A DNA stretch of 64,000 nt from Setophaga petechia (GCA_024362935.1 JANCRA010000032.1:6685001-6749000); one strand, 5' to 3'. Counted from the stretch's first letter, positions 36,820 through 49,591 are shown. Numbers and translations: made by a program. Notes: generated from the sequence alone by a model not told the origin.

Positions 36820-39280
36820 GTAAAAAGGGGTACCTGTTACCTTCTATTGCATCATAAAGTATATACTGGGTCTTGAGAGCCAGGAGGGTACCAGAAGGCA
36901 GTAAAGGCCTGGTTTCAGAATAATCAGAAGGAGAAACTAGATACATTTTACAGGAGTTAATGGAAAGGCTGGTCTACACTCAGCTTGACACCAATGACTC
37001 ATGTAGGGTGGGGCCATGCTGGCACCTCTCTGGTTATTCTGCTATAGGCAGTAGTTCACATTTCAATTTATCTACCTTTTAGCTGAAAAGAGAAGTAGCA
37101 TAGATACGATCTGAGACCCAGTTGCATCCCAGCATGGTTAAAGGAAACAACTCTGTTGATGATATTAGAGGGGAATTCCTCCATTGATGACAACATGAGA
37201 AAAACATTATCTTAATATTAATCTGATCTTCAAAAGCTTATGCTGCTATTTCTTGAAAACTGAGACTTGGATCATTTATCTAGTACAGCTATACGGGTTC
37301 AGTTAGAAACCTTAGACTCCATTAAAATATTTCAGTCCTCCAAGAAATGCCACCTTGGCACATAAAGTTGAAATGTTCCACATGAAGTAATTTTCAGAGG
37401 AATTCCTAACAATGCTATGGTAAAATTGCGTTCAGTTCAACGTTTTCAGTGAGATGATTTCCATGGTGCACAATTCAGTGTGATGCCTTGAAAATGGCCA
37501 TCTCACAATCCTATGTGAAAAATTAAAGCATCACATGTTTTTCATCTAGCTGCAATAGAGAAAAACCAGTCTATTTATGCCAGTGGTTTTCTGCAAAAGC
37601 TATCTATGTACTAAAAAAAAAAAAAGCCTGCTGGCCTTTTCTGGGCACATTCTCATCTGAGCTCTTTCTTGTGGTCAGACTACATTATTGCAAACAGAAC
37701 ACAGCTACACTGTGCCCTACCAACCAAAAGAGCTGGGCTAGGCTCTGGTAACAGTTTCACCATTGTCAATGATCTCCAGTGAAAATGGGTTCACAGGAGG
37801 TTACCTGAAGGTGGAATTGTTCCCACTGAGTAGTGTGGAGCCAACTTGCCGCTGCTGAATATATTTCCTTTATTTGACAGTTTTTGTGTTTTTCAATTTA
37901 TCAATTAATTTCTTATTAGTATTGGTCTTCAATAGAGGATACCCAAACTTTCTTTCTTTTCACTTTGTACAACTTAGGCATTTCTGAGTGAGAAGAGCAA
38001 AGAACTGAGTAATCCTGATAATAGTCATTGGGTTTGACCCTGCTTTGCACAGTCACATAATTTCCTTTTAAAACGTGCGATCTCACACGATTTTTCCCAT
38101 AGAGTTGCCAGAGATTTTCACCATTTGCCCAAAACATTTCAAGACCTATCATTTGAAACTGCATACAACATCAGCTCCCACCTCTGCTGCAGAGGAGGGG
38201 CAGCAGGGCCATTGGCCTTGTCTACTCAATGAGAAACAGCCAAAACTGTGAAAGATTTCCTTGTAGTTTGAGGCACGTGGAGAGGTTTGGGGTGATACCC
38301 CAAGGAGGTGCTGGTCGCTAAGCTTCTTGGCATTGTTGCGCTATTGATGAGGATCTCACCCCATGGGGGACAGATCCTAAGTGCCATCCATTGCCCTTTC
38401 ATGTAATATATAAAGCTTCACTGGTTGTAAAAATGAAAACACCTTTTCTCTTAGGCATATTAGTGTCTAGCTGCACTTTCACTAATACACAGAATCAGTG
38501 CTCTGGCCGTGGCAGCAGCAACAGCTAAAACCATCCAACTCAGTACAAATGACAATCTTTCAGGGTCTGCAAGGTTCACAGAGGCCACTTCACCATTGGA
38601 GCAGGTTCTACAGTCCCAGAGGAGCTCTCTGCTCCCACAGGCATAGCTGGGCATTTCAAAGCTACTTTGGCACCATGTATGGCTACTGAGTCCTGTGCCT
38701 GGAGCAGGTATGCAGCACCACTCTCTGCCCAGGTACTTCTCAGTGTGGGCAGCAGCCTGCTTTCATCTCTGGACCTCAGTCTCACAGTACCCTTTCACAG
38801 AGAGATTGTGGAAGCAGGGAAAATCAGAATGCTATGAACATGTATTCACATGTGTATGCAGTCAGCCACAACACTATCAATACTGTGATATTTTACAACA
38901 GTCGTTGGGACTTCAAAAGTATAGTAGCAGTGTAAAAAAGTACATGCAAATTAGTTTGCAATGTTATCACAAAACTCTAAAAAGCAGTTCCAATATTCTC
39001 TGGAAAAATTTATACTTCCATTGAAATAAAAACCACACTGGATCCTCTAGAGTTTAGAAACCAGTCAGAACATCAGTACTAATAATAAAAAAGTCTACCA
39101 CACATTCTGTGTGAAGAAACTAACTTCTAACCAAAGGTACTACCAGGAACTGCAGTTACTTCCTAGAATTAACAGAAAAAGCAGTTCTTTAGTCCTGTGC
39201 TAGCAGCAGAGAACGTCTCTGGAAGGTAGACCTCTTTCAAACGAAGTTTAAACCAAACATGATTTCCAGCCACAGCCCTC
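36820..39280. other. Unique non-coding stretch
   Basis: Contains an A run at about 37612-37625 and short unrecognised ORFs on both strands (for example 38498-38689 and 38695-39024, plus). No gene can be supported. Confidence 0.5.
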
Positions 39281-39289
39281 AGTGGCATC

Positions 39290-40100
39290 CCTCTGACGGA
39301 GTGGATTCTGTACCAGAGGCACGCTGGCTCTGGGGAGAGGCAGCCGACGAACAGACGGGAGCCTACCTTGCACAGACGGGCTCACGGCCTCCGAAGCCCG
39401 GAGAAGGGCTGCTCCGGCGGGCACAGAGTGCAGGATGCCCGCAGCTGCTCCGGTGGGCACAGAGAGCGGGATGCCTGCAGCTGCTCCGGTGGACACAGGG
39501 AGCGGGATGCCCGCAGCTGCTCCGGTGGGCACAGGGCACAGAGAGCAGGATGCCCGCAGCCGCTCCGGCGGGCACACAGAGCGGGATGCCCGCAGCTGCT
39601 CCGCTGGGCACAGGGCACAGAGAGCAGGATGCCCGCAGCCGCTCCGGCGGGCGCGCAGAGCGGGATGCCCGCAGCCGCTCCGGCGGGCACAGGGCGCAGG
39701 GTCCCGCTCGCTTGGGCTCTCACAGGTGCCAGCGCGCGTCTCCTCCGCTCGCAGAGTTTGTCATGAATGTCCCCAGCTGGGTACCAGCGAGCCCTAACAC
39801 CTTGGAGCCGTCAGCCCACGGCCCCGCGGTCCGCTCGCAACTTCTCCTTCCCTCGCTCTCCGCTGGGAAGTTCGGCAGAGCCGCGGGCGCCGGAGCGGCG
39901 GGCTCCGCTCTCTGCAAAAACTCGCCTGCCCCACCTAGAGGAGCCCCGCAGGATGAGGAGGAGTCCCGAGCCCATGCCCGCTGCCGCCGAGCTCGGATTT
40001 GGCTGGGGAAGAGGTTTTATCTGGTTTGGCCGAGAGAAGGGGAGCCAGAGCCTGGGGTGCCGGGAAATGCTTGGTGGGAGCTCCTGAGAGCAGAAGTAAG
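39290..40100. promoter_or_regulatory. CpG island, best promoter candidate in the window
   Basis: This is the strongest CpG island: GC-rich with dense CpG from about 39290 to 40000, between AT-rich flanks. Besides the minisatellite, its right part (39720-40000) is unique and CpG-rich (for example GCCGCGGGCGCCGGAGCGGC near 39881). A plus-strand donor-like site, CAGAA|GTAAGG, lies at 40095/40096, compatible with a first exon ending there. A minus-strand donor-like site, AAG|GTAGGC, lies near 39366, so direction is unclear. There is no obvious TATA box. All three plus frames are open for long distances because stop codons are absent, so the 286-codon ORF (39259-40119) is not evidence for a protein. 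A first exon of a lncRNA or of a gene continuing outside the window is plausible. Confidence 0.55.
39408..39700 (+). repeat. GC-rich minisatellite, eight copies of a 36/43-bp unit
   Basis: The landmark GCTGCTCCGG or GCCGCTCCGG recurs at 39408, 39444, 39480, 39516, 39559, 39595, 39638 and 39674. The spacings are 36, 36, 36, 43, 36, 43 and 36 bp. The 43-bp units carry a 7-bp insertion (an extra GGCACAG step), and the 43+36 pair is itself duplicated, giving a 79-bp higher-order period. Each unit contains GGGATGCCCGCAGC or a close variant. Since 36 bp is twelve codons and the unit has no stop, open frames run through on both strands. Confidence 0.97.
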
Positions 40101-40109
40101 GGGGAAGTT

Positions 40110-43100
40110 TGATGACTGAACAGGTTCAATTTAGTGAATGTTGCTATGGCTAAATCAAACTATCCTGCAGGAATACCTGATTTTCAGATAATTTGGGGCG
40201 GCTCCTCTGAAGCCCACCTCAGTTTCCTATTTTTCAATGTAAGTTTTGGAGACTCCCTGGACTTCCCGTAGGACTCTTACCGTAAAGGGATAGCATGGGG
40301 GACTTCAGGAATCACTGGTTCCACAGGAGCACAAACAGCTCCCTGCTGCTTCTAGAAAATTCTAAAGAATAACCTAGACGATTTACAAATTGAAAATGTC
40401 ATAGGGACCTTTCTGAACTATTGATTCTTTTATTCCCAAGCAAACTTGAAATATTCTTGTACAGTTGTGCTTTCTAAAGGTGGCAAATTCTGGTTGTCAA
40501 CTAGGTTGGGAAATGGAATTGCCAGTATTTCTGCAAAGACAGTGTTCCTTAAAATCAGAAAATGTGAAATAACCTACTCAGATAGCGTTATTTATCACTA
40601 ATATGAAAAAAAAAGAAATTAAAAACACCCAGCCCACCTGCAAGCGGCTTGAGAGCAGTTAGAGCACTTAATTCAGAGGTCATAAACAGGAAACATATCA
40701 ACACTACATCTTTTTTGAGCATCCAATATGTAGTATGAAAAACTGACAGTGCTTGATCAGTGGAAAATATTTTTCAAATGAGATCTTTCAGCCTTGTTGG
40801 ATACAAGATTCTTAAGTGTACATTGGTGTGTGTTGTTCTTGTCATTCTGCAGCTGACCTGACAGTCACCATCCCACTGGGCAAAGGCATGCATTGAAAGC
40901 AGGGGTGCTTTGGTTCTTATCTAACACCAAACTCAATATGTGAACCAACATCAAAACATAATTGGGCATTTTTTCATTTTACTAAGAAACATATTCAATA
41001 CAATGGTTCCAGCTGTCAAAAGTTGACCCTGGACTATGCAGCAAGTTGCTTCCTTCTTACCTGCAGAGAACAGATTTTGGCTGGTATTGCTACAACATGG
41101 TTAAGCCTGTCTGACCTTCCACAGGGATCACTTCTCTTAGCAGCAGGCAAATTTTTCCTGAACCTAGTTCTTTTCTGAAACATAGTTGTAGGAGAGACAA
41201 GGATGAAGCTGGAAGTATCAGGGCAGGTTCACTGGAAATGATGGAATAAACCAGGAAAGATGTTGCTTCCCTATAGCCTACAGGGTGTATCCATTCCTGA
41301 GAAGAGAAAGGCAGCAGGACCAGGAAAGACCGAGGATAGTGTGGAGCAGAGGGCAGAGGGAGAGCAATAGCTGTTTATCCCCATTGCCCTCCATTGTGGA
41401 AGCAAGGCTTATACAATGCTTGTGTTCCCTTCGAATAGCATTTGAGTCTACTGGCCAATAAAGATACATTCTCAGAAGCCTCCAACAATAAGCAGCTGGC
41501 TAAAGACAGTCATCCCAAATCTATTGCCTGGATTTGGAGAAAGCATACTGTGAACACACCTTATGAGAAAGCAACAAATCCATGCAGAGAGAGACCTCAC
41601 ACATTCTCCAGCCACCCAAAAAGCATACATCTTAGACCACACAAGTCAGTCAACCCACAGAACACAAATCTGTAGAAAATCAGGATTCATTAGTTCCAGT
41701 ACTTCTGGAGCAAGATGTTTTTCTGTGGATGGTTTATCATTGTGGGTCTGAGAGGCACTGGAGAATTTTATGGTTTATATTTTTTGGCCAAATTACATTA
41801 ATTTTCATTCTTCTGTTTGTCCCACTCTTCAAGGCAGCTAGGCTGTGCCAAGGGAAAATTCAGAATGCAATATGATTGCCTAAGGTCCTTCCCCTCAGTG
41901 AACTCCTCATGGTTTGGTTTTGAGGTCCACATCCTATCAGGGCTGACATCTGACCCAGAGAAGCTGCTCTGCAAAGACACTGTGAGAAAAAGAGAAACTC
42001 ATATTTTGCTGACCCAGCCACAGTGGAAAAGTAAATATGAAAGAAAAAGAGCTACTTTTGTCAAAGAGCCACCAAGATGATGGTGTGCTTTTTAAGCTGC
42101 CACATTGATTCCTGGCATCAGGTAACAGACTGAAAGGATTAATTACCCCTTTCAGCCCCTATGACATCCATATGTCACCCACCCACCCTCTATGACATGA
42201 GAAATTCCTGCACTGAACACCCAGCTGGAATGAGGGGACATGCAGGTATCAGTGACAAAATAAGTATATGCAGCCACAAGAAAGGAAAGAAGGAATGAGC
42301 CATGATGAACTTATGAACTTGTGAGGCTTCTTACTGCTTACCTTTTCTATCAGAATGGAGGTCTATATGGCACAAGAATATCTTGTCACATTATCATCCT
42401 TCCACCCTGCCTTCGGTCCCACCAGAGGCAGCCCAAGGGTGGAACATGTCACTGCAATATTTCTTAAGTTTGTCCAAAGGACCTGTGTCTTCCCTTAAGT
42501 AATGAGAGAGGTAGAATGACATGAGAAGTGTCTGTACTACATGCCTAAGGCAGTGGGTTTGCCTGGTCTGTGTTCTTGCTGCTGCTAAGTAAAGCCGATG
42601 GAGCTCTCCCTTTTGCATTTTCTGTCTCCCTTTTCTGCAGGGCTGGTACCCCCCCTGCCCCAGTGCAGCACAAGACACTGGCATACAGAGGTGGTACATG
42701 AGGAGAAGGAGAAAGCATCATCCCCATTGGAGATACTTTCTCCTTTTGTGGTGGAAAATTGTCTGGTTTATAACAAAACTTGAGCAGTCTAAAGACCTCC
42801 ATTGTCTCACAGAAGTGACATTCATTTATTGCAACACTAAGAGCTGAGAAAGGTGCTGTAAGAAGGAAAATTAAATAATTGAGCAGAACTTCCTAGGAGT
42901 GAAAAGCCAACACTTCTGGAGGTGTGCTTGATAAAGGGCCCCTTTCCCAGAGCTTACATTTACTTCCAAAAATACAAAATTACAAAATAACCAGCATACA
43001 CCTGCAAAGGGCTCCCATTAGCATCCTGCCTATTTCAAAAGCTGGACTCACTGGTGTTAGACTGATGACTATACATGAACATACTCATCTAGGGCTTCTA

Positions 43101-45230
43101 ACCCTGCTCCTTTCCTTCATAACCCACTCAGTTATCTCAGTCAGATTTATTGCAACACCTACCACTGCCCTCAGCCTTTCTCCCTCAACACTTTCTACAT
43201 TCATAGGGTTGCCCTTCACTGGTTCTATCTGTCCAAGACCCATAGCACTGCTTTCAGATGCCACCCATTTTATTAGGCCAGAGAAAACACACATGGGTGC
43301 TGGTTTACGTAGAGACTAGACCAATAAAGGTTCCTTACAGCCAGAAAAGTTTGGTTTCTTTCAAATGGCATCTTTCAGTGATTCTTCCATGTTTAACTGA
43401 CTCACTTCTTCAGCTGACTCACTGCAAGCTCCCAGCCTTACATGTATCTGGGAACTGAAACTGCTTACCAAGTCACAAAACCGTACATAGCATTTGGAGA
43501 ACTTCTTCCAAATCTTCAGGTATACTGTTTCAAACTAGCCCATTTAAATATATTTCTGTTTTTCAGAATTATGTCTTTTACAACAACCTAGTTCACAAGA
43601 ACCTAGTTCTGAAAATTTTAAAGCAATTAGCTTAGCTCGAACACCCACAGTAACCATGCCCTTGAGTTTGCAATAAATATTTCAAATAATTAGCAGTGTA
43701 TTTCTGTGCCTTCTAGAATGTGTGTAGTTAACAAATATATTAATCATGACTTCTTTCCTAAAAGGAAGAACTCATGACAAATACTGCAGAAGTAATTAAA
43801 ACTAAAGCAAATGAAAATACCCTTTCCCTTGCTGCTGAGAAAGAACTCCTTATTTGTTATATGGTATTTTCTTCCCAGTCTTTCATAAACTCAAGCAGGC
43901 TTTGGAGAGCACAGGAGGATGGATCCAAGTACTTTGCAAATACCTGAAAAGCCGAGGGAAGCGAGGAAGCTAGGAAAGAGTTAAACTGAAGGGCCAGGAA
44001 CAAATGGAATACAGGATGCTTGAGATACACTGTGGTATCAGAATTATTCTCAAGAGGCCTCTTCATGGATCACAAATGTCTCCCAGAGTTTTACTATTCA
44101 TTTTGTAAAAACCCTGACAGTCAGTAGCTCAAACTCTTGATCTAGACTTTGGATACAGCATTTTAAACCAGTGATCAGTGGACGTTTACTGTGTTACACT
44201 ATATTTGAATCCACATTTGTACCTTCATTCTCTGCAGCATTTTTATTCACATGTATTGCTTTGTATTGCAATTTTTCACTTTTGCATATATGCTGACCTT
44301 CTCTCTTCATTGACATTTCTGTACTTACTGTTGTAAAATTACTTTCTTTACCAATGTCTTTCCATACAGTTTCAATTAGTTTTATTTCTTGATGTATATT
44401 CTAGAGATAAGACATTTGTCAAACTGCTGTTTTCTTTTATTACCCTATTGTTATATCTAAAAATGTCTCACATTTTGTGAGGTTTTATTATTTGTGGAGG
44501 AGAGAGAACTATGGGTATTAAAAAACATTAATCTCTGATGTTTCCAGATTTGTCATTTTTATTCCAAACCTTTTTAGTACTAGGAGAGATTTCTTCCATC
44601 TTCAATATCCTTGCCTATCTTATTTAATTCCAGATTTTCTCTGCTGAAATCATCCTGCACAGAAGATGCCAATGTCAGAAAGTTTCTTTAAAACCCTAAA
44701 TTTTAGGGAAGCACTTAACATATGTGTATATTCAATGTAAATTATGCATACTTACACACATGTTTATGTTCTGTTCCAAGCTGACCTTGTATTTACTCTA
44801 CCTTTTGAAAACAGTCCAATTTTATCTGTGTCTCTCTTTGATATCAAATTGTCAGAGGCAACAACAGTAGTGGAAATTTTGCCTATGCTGATAGTTACCA
44901 ATGGCTTCCATCAGGAGACTTCATCATAACAGAGGTTTTGACTTAAGGATGTAAATTTTGGAGAAAGTAAAATTTATAGTTTGCTTTTTGCTGCTATGCA
45001 CATTGATCTGAGAGTTATGCATCTCTGAATATCACTATTTGCAATTTTACAATGAAAATTGAATCATTAAATTATCCAAACTTTCTTCTCACAGTGAATG
45101 TGCTCCAACATTGTGGAAAGGGAACCAACTTTTTCCCCTGAAATTATTTCTTGTTAGTGTTATTGGCATTTAGTGCTGATCTGCAAGGGAGAGAAATCTC
45201 CTATGCTTGTAATGACTCATCCCTGTATAC
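40110..45230. other. Unique non-coding stretch
   Basis: AT-rich, no transposon recognised. Minus-strand donor-like sites occur near 41061 (GCAG|GTAAGA) and 42341 (AAAG|GTAAGC), but the frames upstream are short or closed. A 131-codon plus-strand ORF (42924-43319) overlaps a 69-codon minus-strand ORF, and neither is recognised. Confidence 0.45.
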
Positions 45231-45237
45231 AAGAAAA

Positions 45238-45480
45238 ATGCAAAAGCTGGGAAGAAAAAGAATGTGAGAGGAAGGAGGAGGTAAAAGAAGGAAAGGAAGA
45301 GAGGAAAACATAGGGCAATGGTTAGGTTTGAGGGAACAAAGAAGAGAATGGGACAATGACAGGCTAGAAGGATGGAAACAGTAGCATGAAGGAGAAGAAA
45401 GTTATGAAGATTAGTGAGAAGAACAAGATGAGGGAAAACTTACAGAGGAAGAGAGGGAGAACACTGGGAATGACCAAAGG
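45238..45480 (+). repeat. Purine-rich (GA-rich) tract
   Basis: The plus strand is dominated by A and G for about 240 bases with few pyrimidines (for example GAGAGGAAGGAGGAGG near 45267). Long homopurine stretches can adopt triplex structures. The tract feeds the Lys/Glu-rich start of a 196-codon ORF (45386-45976), and a donor-like AAAG|GTAAGC lies at about 45479, inside that ORF. The ORF continues into hydrophobic, unrecognised sequence and is probably accidental. Confidence 0.7.
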
Positions 45481-46333
45481 TAAGCATAATTTTAAAGACT
45501 GGTTTTTATTTTTTCAGTGCTTTGTTGTTTTTTTGAGGTTTTTTCTTTTGACATCTGAAACTAAAATTTGCAAGTTTCTTGCATCCATATGTATATCCAT
45601 GGCTGGACAGCCTCATACCCACATGTATGACTACAAAGGGAAGAGGGGGACTCAGTATGAGACCAGAACTAACATGGCAAAGCCAGAGTCCACGCTGGCT
45701 TGCCTCTGCAGTTTCAGTCCCCAGACACTGGCCATACACCCACCCCAGTCAGTGTACATTAGAACAGTCCTTCTTTTCTTCCTTATGCAAAGTGCAAGCA
45801 ATATTATTAATGACACAATAGCAAACCCTGTTACCCATATATTAACTTTCTTTTGGAAGTTGCTGAGTACTATGGCTGTCTTTTGTAAAGCACTCAGTAT
45901 TCCTCAGAACTTCATGAGCAATATTGATTGTATCAATAAATACAACTTCTCTCTAAAACAGGTGGTGTTAACCTGATGTAATAGAAAAGGGAGGAAGACA
46001 TAGGACTAATGATAACGAAATATGCTAATTAATTTCAGATGTTTGTTTTCAAATGCATCAGGACTGATATTTCAGTCTGTATCCCAATATACAGTACTTG
46101 ATATATCCTGGGGGGTGGGCTTGCAGTGGCTTCAGTGGCAGTCAGAAATTGCATCACTCTGTCAGGCCTGTATTGTGCATCTATTGGGGAGCAGGGTAAT
46201 GAGGTAGGGAGCCTTGGAGTTTCCAGAGCAGCATTGGCTGCCTGAAGTGCTCAGATATTCCTTCTTCTCTTGCATCTCTTTGCCTTTACTTTTGTTTAGA
46301 TATTGCAGCAGAGGAAGCAAAGTCTAATAAAAA

Positions 46334-46356
46334 GCACAGCACAGCACAGCACAGCA
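46334..46356 (+). repeat. (GCACA)n microsatellite
   Basis: Four full GCACA pentamers plus a partial fifth, uninterrupted, shortly upstream of the ERV/LTR-like repeat. Confidence 0.9.
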
Positions 46357-46489
46357 TGTAACCAAACAGAATACAGTATGTTGTGGTTTGATATTGGCCA
46401 AATGTCAGGTGCCTGCAAAAGTCATTCAGTCACTTTCTTCTGCTATATTTGGGAAGAGGAGAGGAAAAAAAATGATGAAGGGCTCATGA

Positions 46490-47767
46490 GTTGAGGTAAG
46501 GACTGGGACAAAAACACTTCAAGGGCAAAAAAGGTTCACATTAAAGGACATAAGGTTAATTTATTATTAACACTCAGAAGAGGATAATGAGAAGTTAAAT
46601 AAGCCTTTAAAACACCTTTTTTCACCCAGTCCCTTCCTCCTTCCCACTGACAGCACAGGAAGACAGGGCATAGGGGTTTTGGCCAGTTCATCCCTTGAGA
46701 TCTTCTGTTCACTCAGGGAGAGAAGTCTTTCCTCTGCTGTGCTGTGGGGTCCCTCCCACAGGCAAAAAGTTTTCCCAAAACTGTTGTGGTATGGGTCACT
46801 CGTCCATGGGGTGCAGTCCTCTAAGGATAGACTGTTCTAGTTTGGAAGCAGGGGCTCTCTCTCTTGATTCAGGTCTCCCACTGAATCACAGCTTTCTCTG
46901 GCATCCCCCTGCTTTGGTGTGAGTGCTTTTCACACAGGCTGCGTGTGGATCTCTGCATGCCCCCATGGACTTCATGCACTACAGGGGGAACAGTTTGTTT
47001 CATCACAGTCCTCATCACAGCCTGCAGAGAAATGTCGGCTCACTTGAAGCACCTCCTCCGCTCCTTTTTTTTCCCCCACTGACCTTGGTGCCACTGTGTT
47101 GTTTTCCCTCACATGTCCTCACTGCCTCATCTTCTCTGACCAGTAGGAAAACTGCAGCTCGTAGTTATCATTGCCAACAGGTCTCACTAATTCAAAGATT
47201 CCTGCAGGATCCTGCAGCACCAAGAGCTAGGGTCGATATCAGGGAATTGCCATGTTTCCATTGCTGCCACGTGGCCCCGCCACCATCGTGTCAGTGGTGA
47301 CTGCCATGGTGCTGGTGCTATTTAGTGCCTCTCCTCATGAAGCGTGCCAGTAAGGAGATGCTGCTGCCACTGTCCCTGCCCTTCTGCCCGTGGTGCAGCT
47401 GGCTGGGGGTGGCCAGGCAGGCAAGGGTCACTGCAGGCTGCAACCACATGGAGGTGGCCACGATGGCACATCACCACAGGCCAGGATGGCAGCGACCATG
47501 GTGGTGCACTGCCACAGGCTGGGATGGCAGCAGCCACAGCATCTCACCACCCTTGGAAAAAATTGCCTGTGTGCTGTTTTGATGTTTTTCTTAAATATAT
47601 GTCATCACAGAGGTGTTACTAACCTGTCTAACTGGGCCAGAAGTGTGTCCATCTTCAGAGCCATTAGAGATTGCCTCATGGTCATGGTGGAAGCTTCTAG
47701 CAGCTTCCCACAGAAGCTACCCCCTGTGCTCCCCCCCAACCCTCTCACCAAAATGAACACACTGTAG
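46490..47767. mobile_element. Avian ERV/LTR-type interspersed repeat (approximate bounds)
   Basis: I recognise this block from memory as a high-copy repeat of bird, especially songbird, genomes that is usually classed with endogenous retroviral or LTR elements. Recalled landmarks in order are GGACATAAGGTTAATTTATT near 46546, CACCCAGTCCCTTCCTCC near 46624, GACAGCACAGGAAGACAGGG near 46650, GGGGTCCCTCCCACAGGC near 46745, TGTGGATCTCTGCATG near 46944, GCACCTCCTCCGCTCC near 47050, CTGACCTTGGTGCCACTGTG near 47080, CATCACAGAGGTGTTACTAA near 47603 and GGAAGCTTCTAGCAGCTTCC near 47690. No retroviral ORF survives, so it is likely a solo LTR or an internal fragment. Family name, orientation and exact ends are not established, and no target-site duplication was found. 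Confidence 0.7.
47470..47545 (+). repeat. 38-bp tandem duplication inside the ERV/LTR-like repeat
   Basis: CCACAGG followed by a CAGGATGGCAGC or TGGGATGGCAGC block recurs at 47474 and 47512 (period 38 bp). A more degenerate copy may precede it. The region 47270-47540 is locally GC-rich and may be an insertion into, or an amplified part of, the element. Confidence 0.7.
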
Positions 47768-47774
47768 TTTGTAC

Positions 47775-49585
47775 TTTCAAAGTAATTTGAGTAAGTCCTT
47801 AAATTCAGTCTCAGATGTCTAATTCTGCTTTATATTTTTGTAACATCTGCCAGTCAGACAAAGTTAGTCTCCAGGTCTGTTGTACTCAACTGGTGACTCT
47901 CTATGCTTGGTTTGCACACAAATCACTTTTCACGGATCAGGCTCCATCCCTCAGAAGTTATTTGAAACTTGACCACTGCAAGCTTTGTCACCTGGCAAGA
48001 GCAGTCACCAGCATATTAAAACATATATTTCACTGCTATAGTCATGGGTATAAAGTCAAGGGAATTCTTTAGTCAGCAGTGATTTCTCTTCAAATAGCTA
48101 CAGTATACTAAAGCTGTTTAGCCACCTAAAAAGTGAACTAACTTGCAAGAATTATTTGTAGAGATTTCAAGCGTGTCCTGAGCCTGAAAACATCTTGCTT
48201 TTAGCACAGAACTGAAGGCTTTCAGTTTGGAGTCTGTTTTCCTCTGTTGTGTGCAAACATTGTATAAAACCCTGGAGTATTCTTGGAGGAATCACTTAAA
48301 AAGGGTAACTGGAACAGTGTATTAAGCATACGTTTTAAAGTTGATCATCATAAGTTTTTTGATGCAAAATATATGATCACTTCAATTTAATAGAAGAGTA
48401 TAAACAGGGCATGAATGGTATTGAGTTTATAAACATCTTGCAAAATGAGGTTTTTAAATTGCTGGTGATTTTACCTTTGGTTCAAACCAAAATCTAATTG
48501 AAATTTGGACTATAGAAGTAGGGGTAGAAATAACCACAGTGATGTCACAATTTGTCACTTAAGTGGTGAAAAAAATCAAAAAGGCTTAGGTCATGAGTCT
48601 GACCAAAACAAATTTCTATGTCTAGTAGAATAAACCATTCCATTCACTACCAGTCAGCTCTTTCTCCAGAGTGACAAGAGAGTTTAAATTCACATCCCTA
48701 AAGGTCAATTACACTTTTATTACTCTTAATATATGTAATTAATCTTTAATCCAGGAAGCTTGTATTAAGAGGAATTATTCAGGGTGTTTTCAAATACATG
48801 CCAGTAGCACATTTTTCAAACACAGTGCAATGAATTCCCATTTTGTTTATCACTTCTTCCTTTACAGATTACTTCCCTTCATGAATGCAGATGGTTTGCA
48901 CATTTGATTAATATTTTAATATGGTCTTGTATCACCTGAAATATATGACTGTGGCATATTACTATACTTTAAAATACATAATAAATTGAAACTGTCAGCT
49001 GGTTAAACAGAGCTAACCCAGCCTTGCAGTAATGCTTCCATCCAAGTGCAAGTGACTCGAGGTTAGCAGGTAGTCAGGAGACAAGGTGCTGCAAGGGTGA
49101 CAGCACCATCTATATCATCTACTGTTCACTGGTGGACTGCTCTCCAAATATTCCCGTTTCCATTTTAGAGGTGAACTGTAAGGCCATGTGCTTGCTAAGA
49201 GGTAGAATCCCAGTTCTGTTTGTGCTGAAGCAGTTCATAACCTCTTTCAGACCAGAACACACCTTCTCTACCTTGCCCTTAGTTCCTACAGTGGATCAGC
49301 TGAACTGGTTGGGATCCTTTCCCAGAAGAAATTCAAAGCTTTTTTCAAGATAATTTCAAAATTCTAATTCCTGGGAAAATACCCTCAGGATAGAAGGCAT
49401 ATGTAGGTGTGTGAGAGACATATGTGTTTGTTTCCCTTTCCAGCACAGCTAGCAACACAGTAGTCAAAGTACTCCTCTGGTACATTGGGCTTGAATTAAA
49501 TTGGGCGCTTATACTGAGACTTCTACCAAGAATTTTCACTGCTTGCTGGTTAAAGGTTTTCATCTTCTTCATTTTTTCTTTTAAA
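47775..49585. other. Unique AT-rich non-coding stretch
   Basis: No recognised gene or repeat. ORFs such as 47815-48072 (plus, 85 codons, Cys-containing) have no identifiable domain. Confidence 0.5.
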
Positions 49586-49591
49586 CTAAAG

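Noticed and set aside
39259..40119. 286-codon plus-strand ORF
   Set aside because: It runs through a stop-free GC-rich minisatellite, and several other frames on both strands are open over the same bases.
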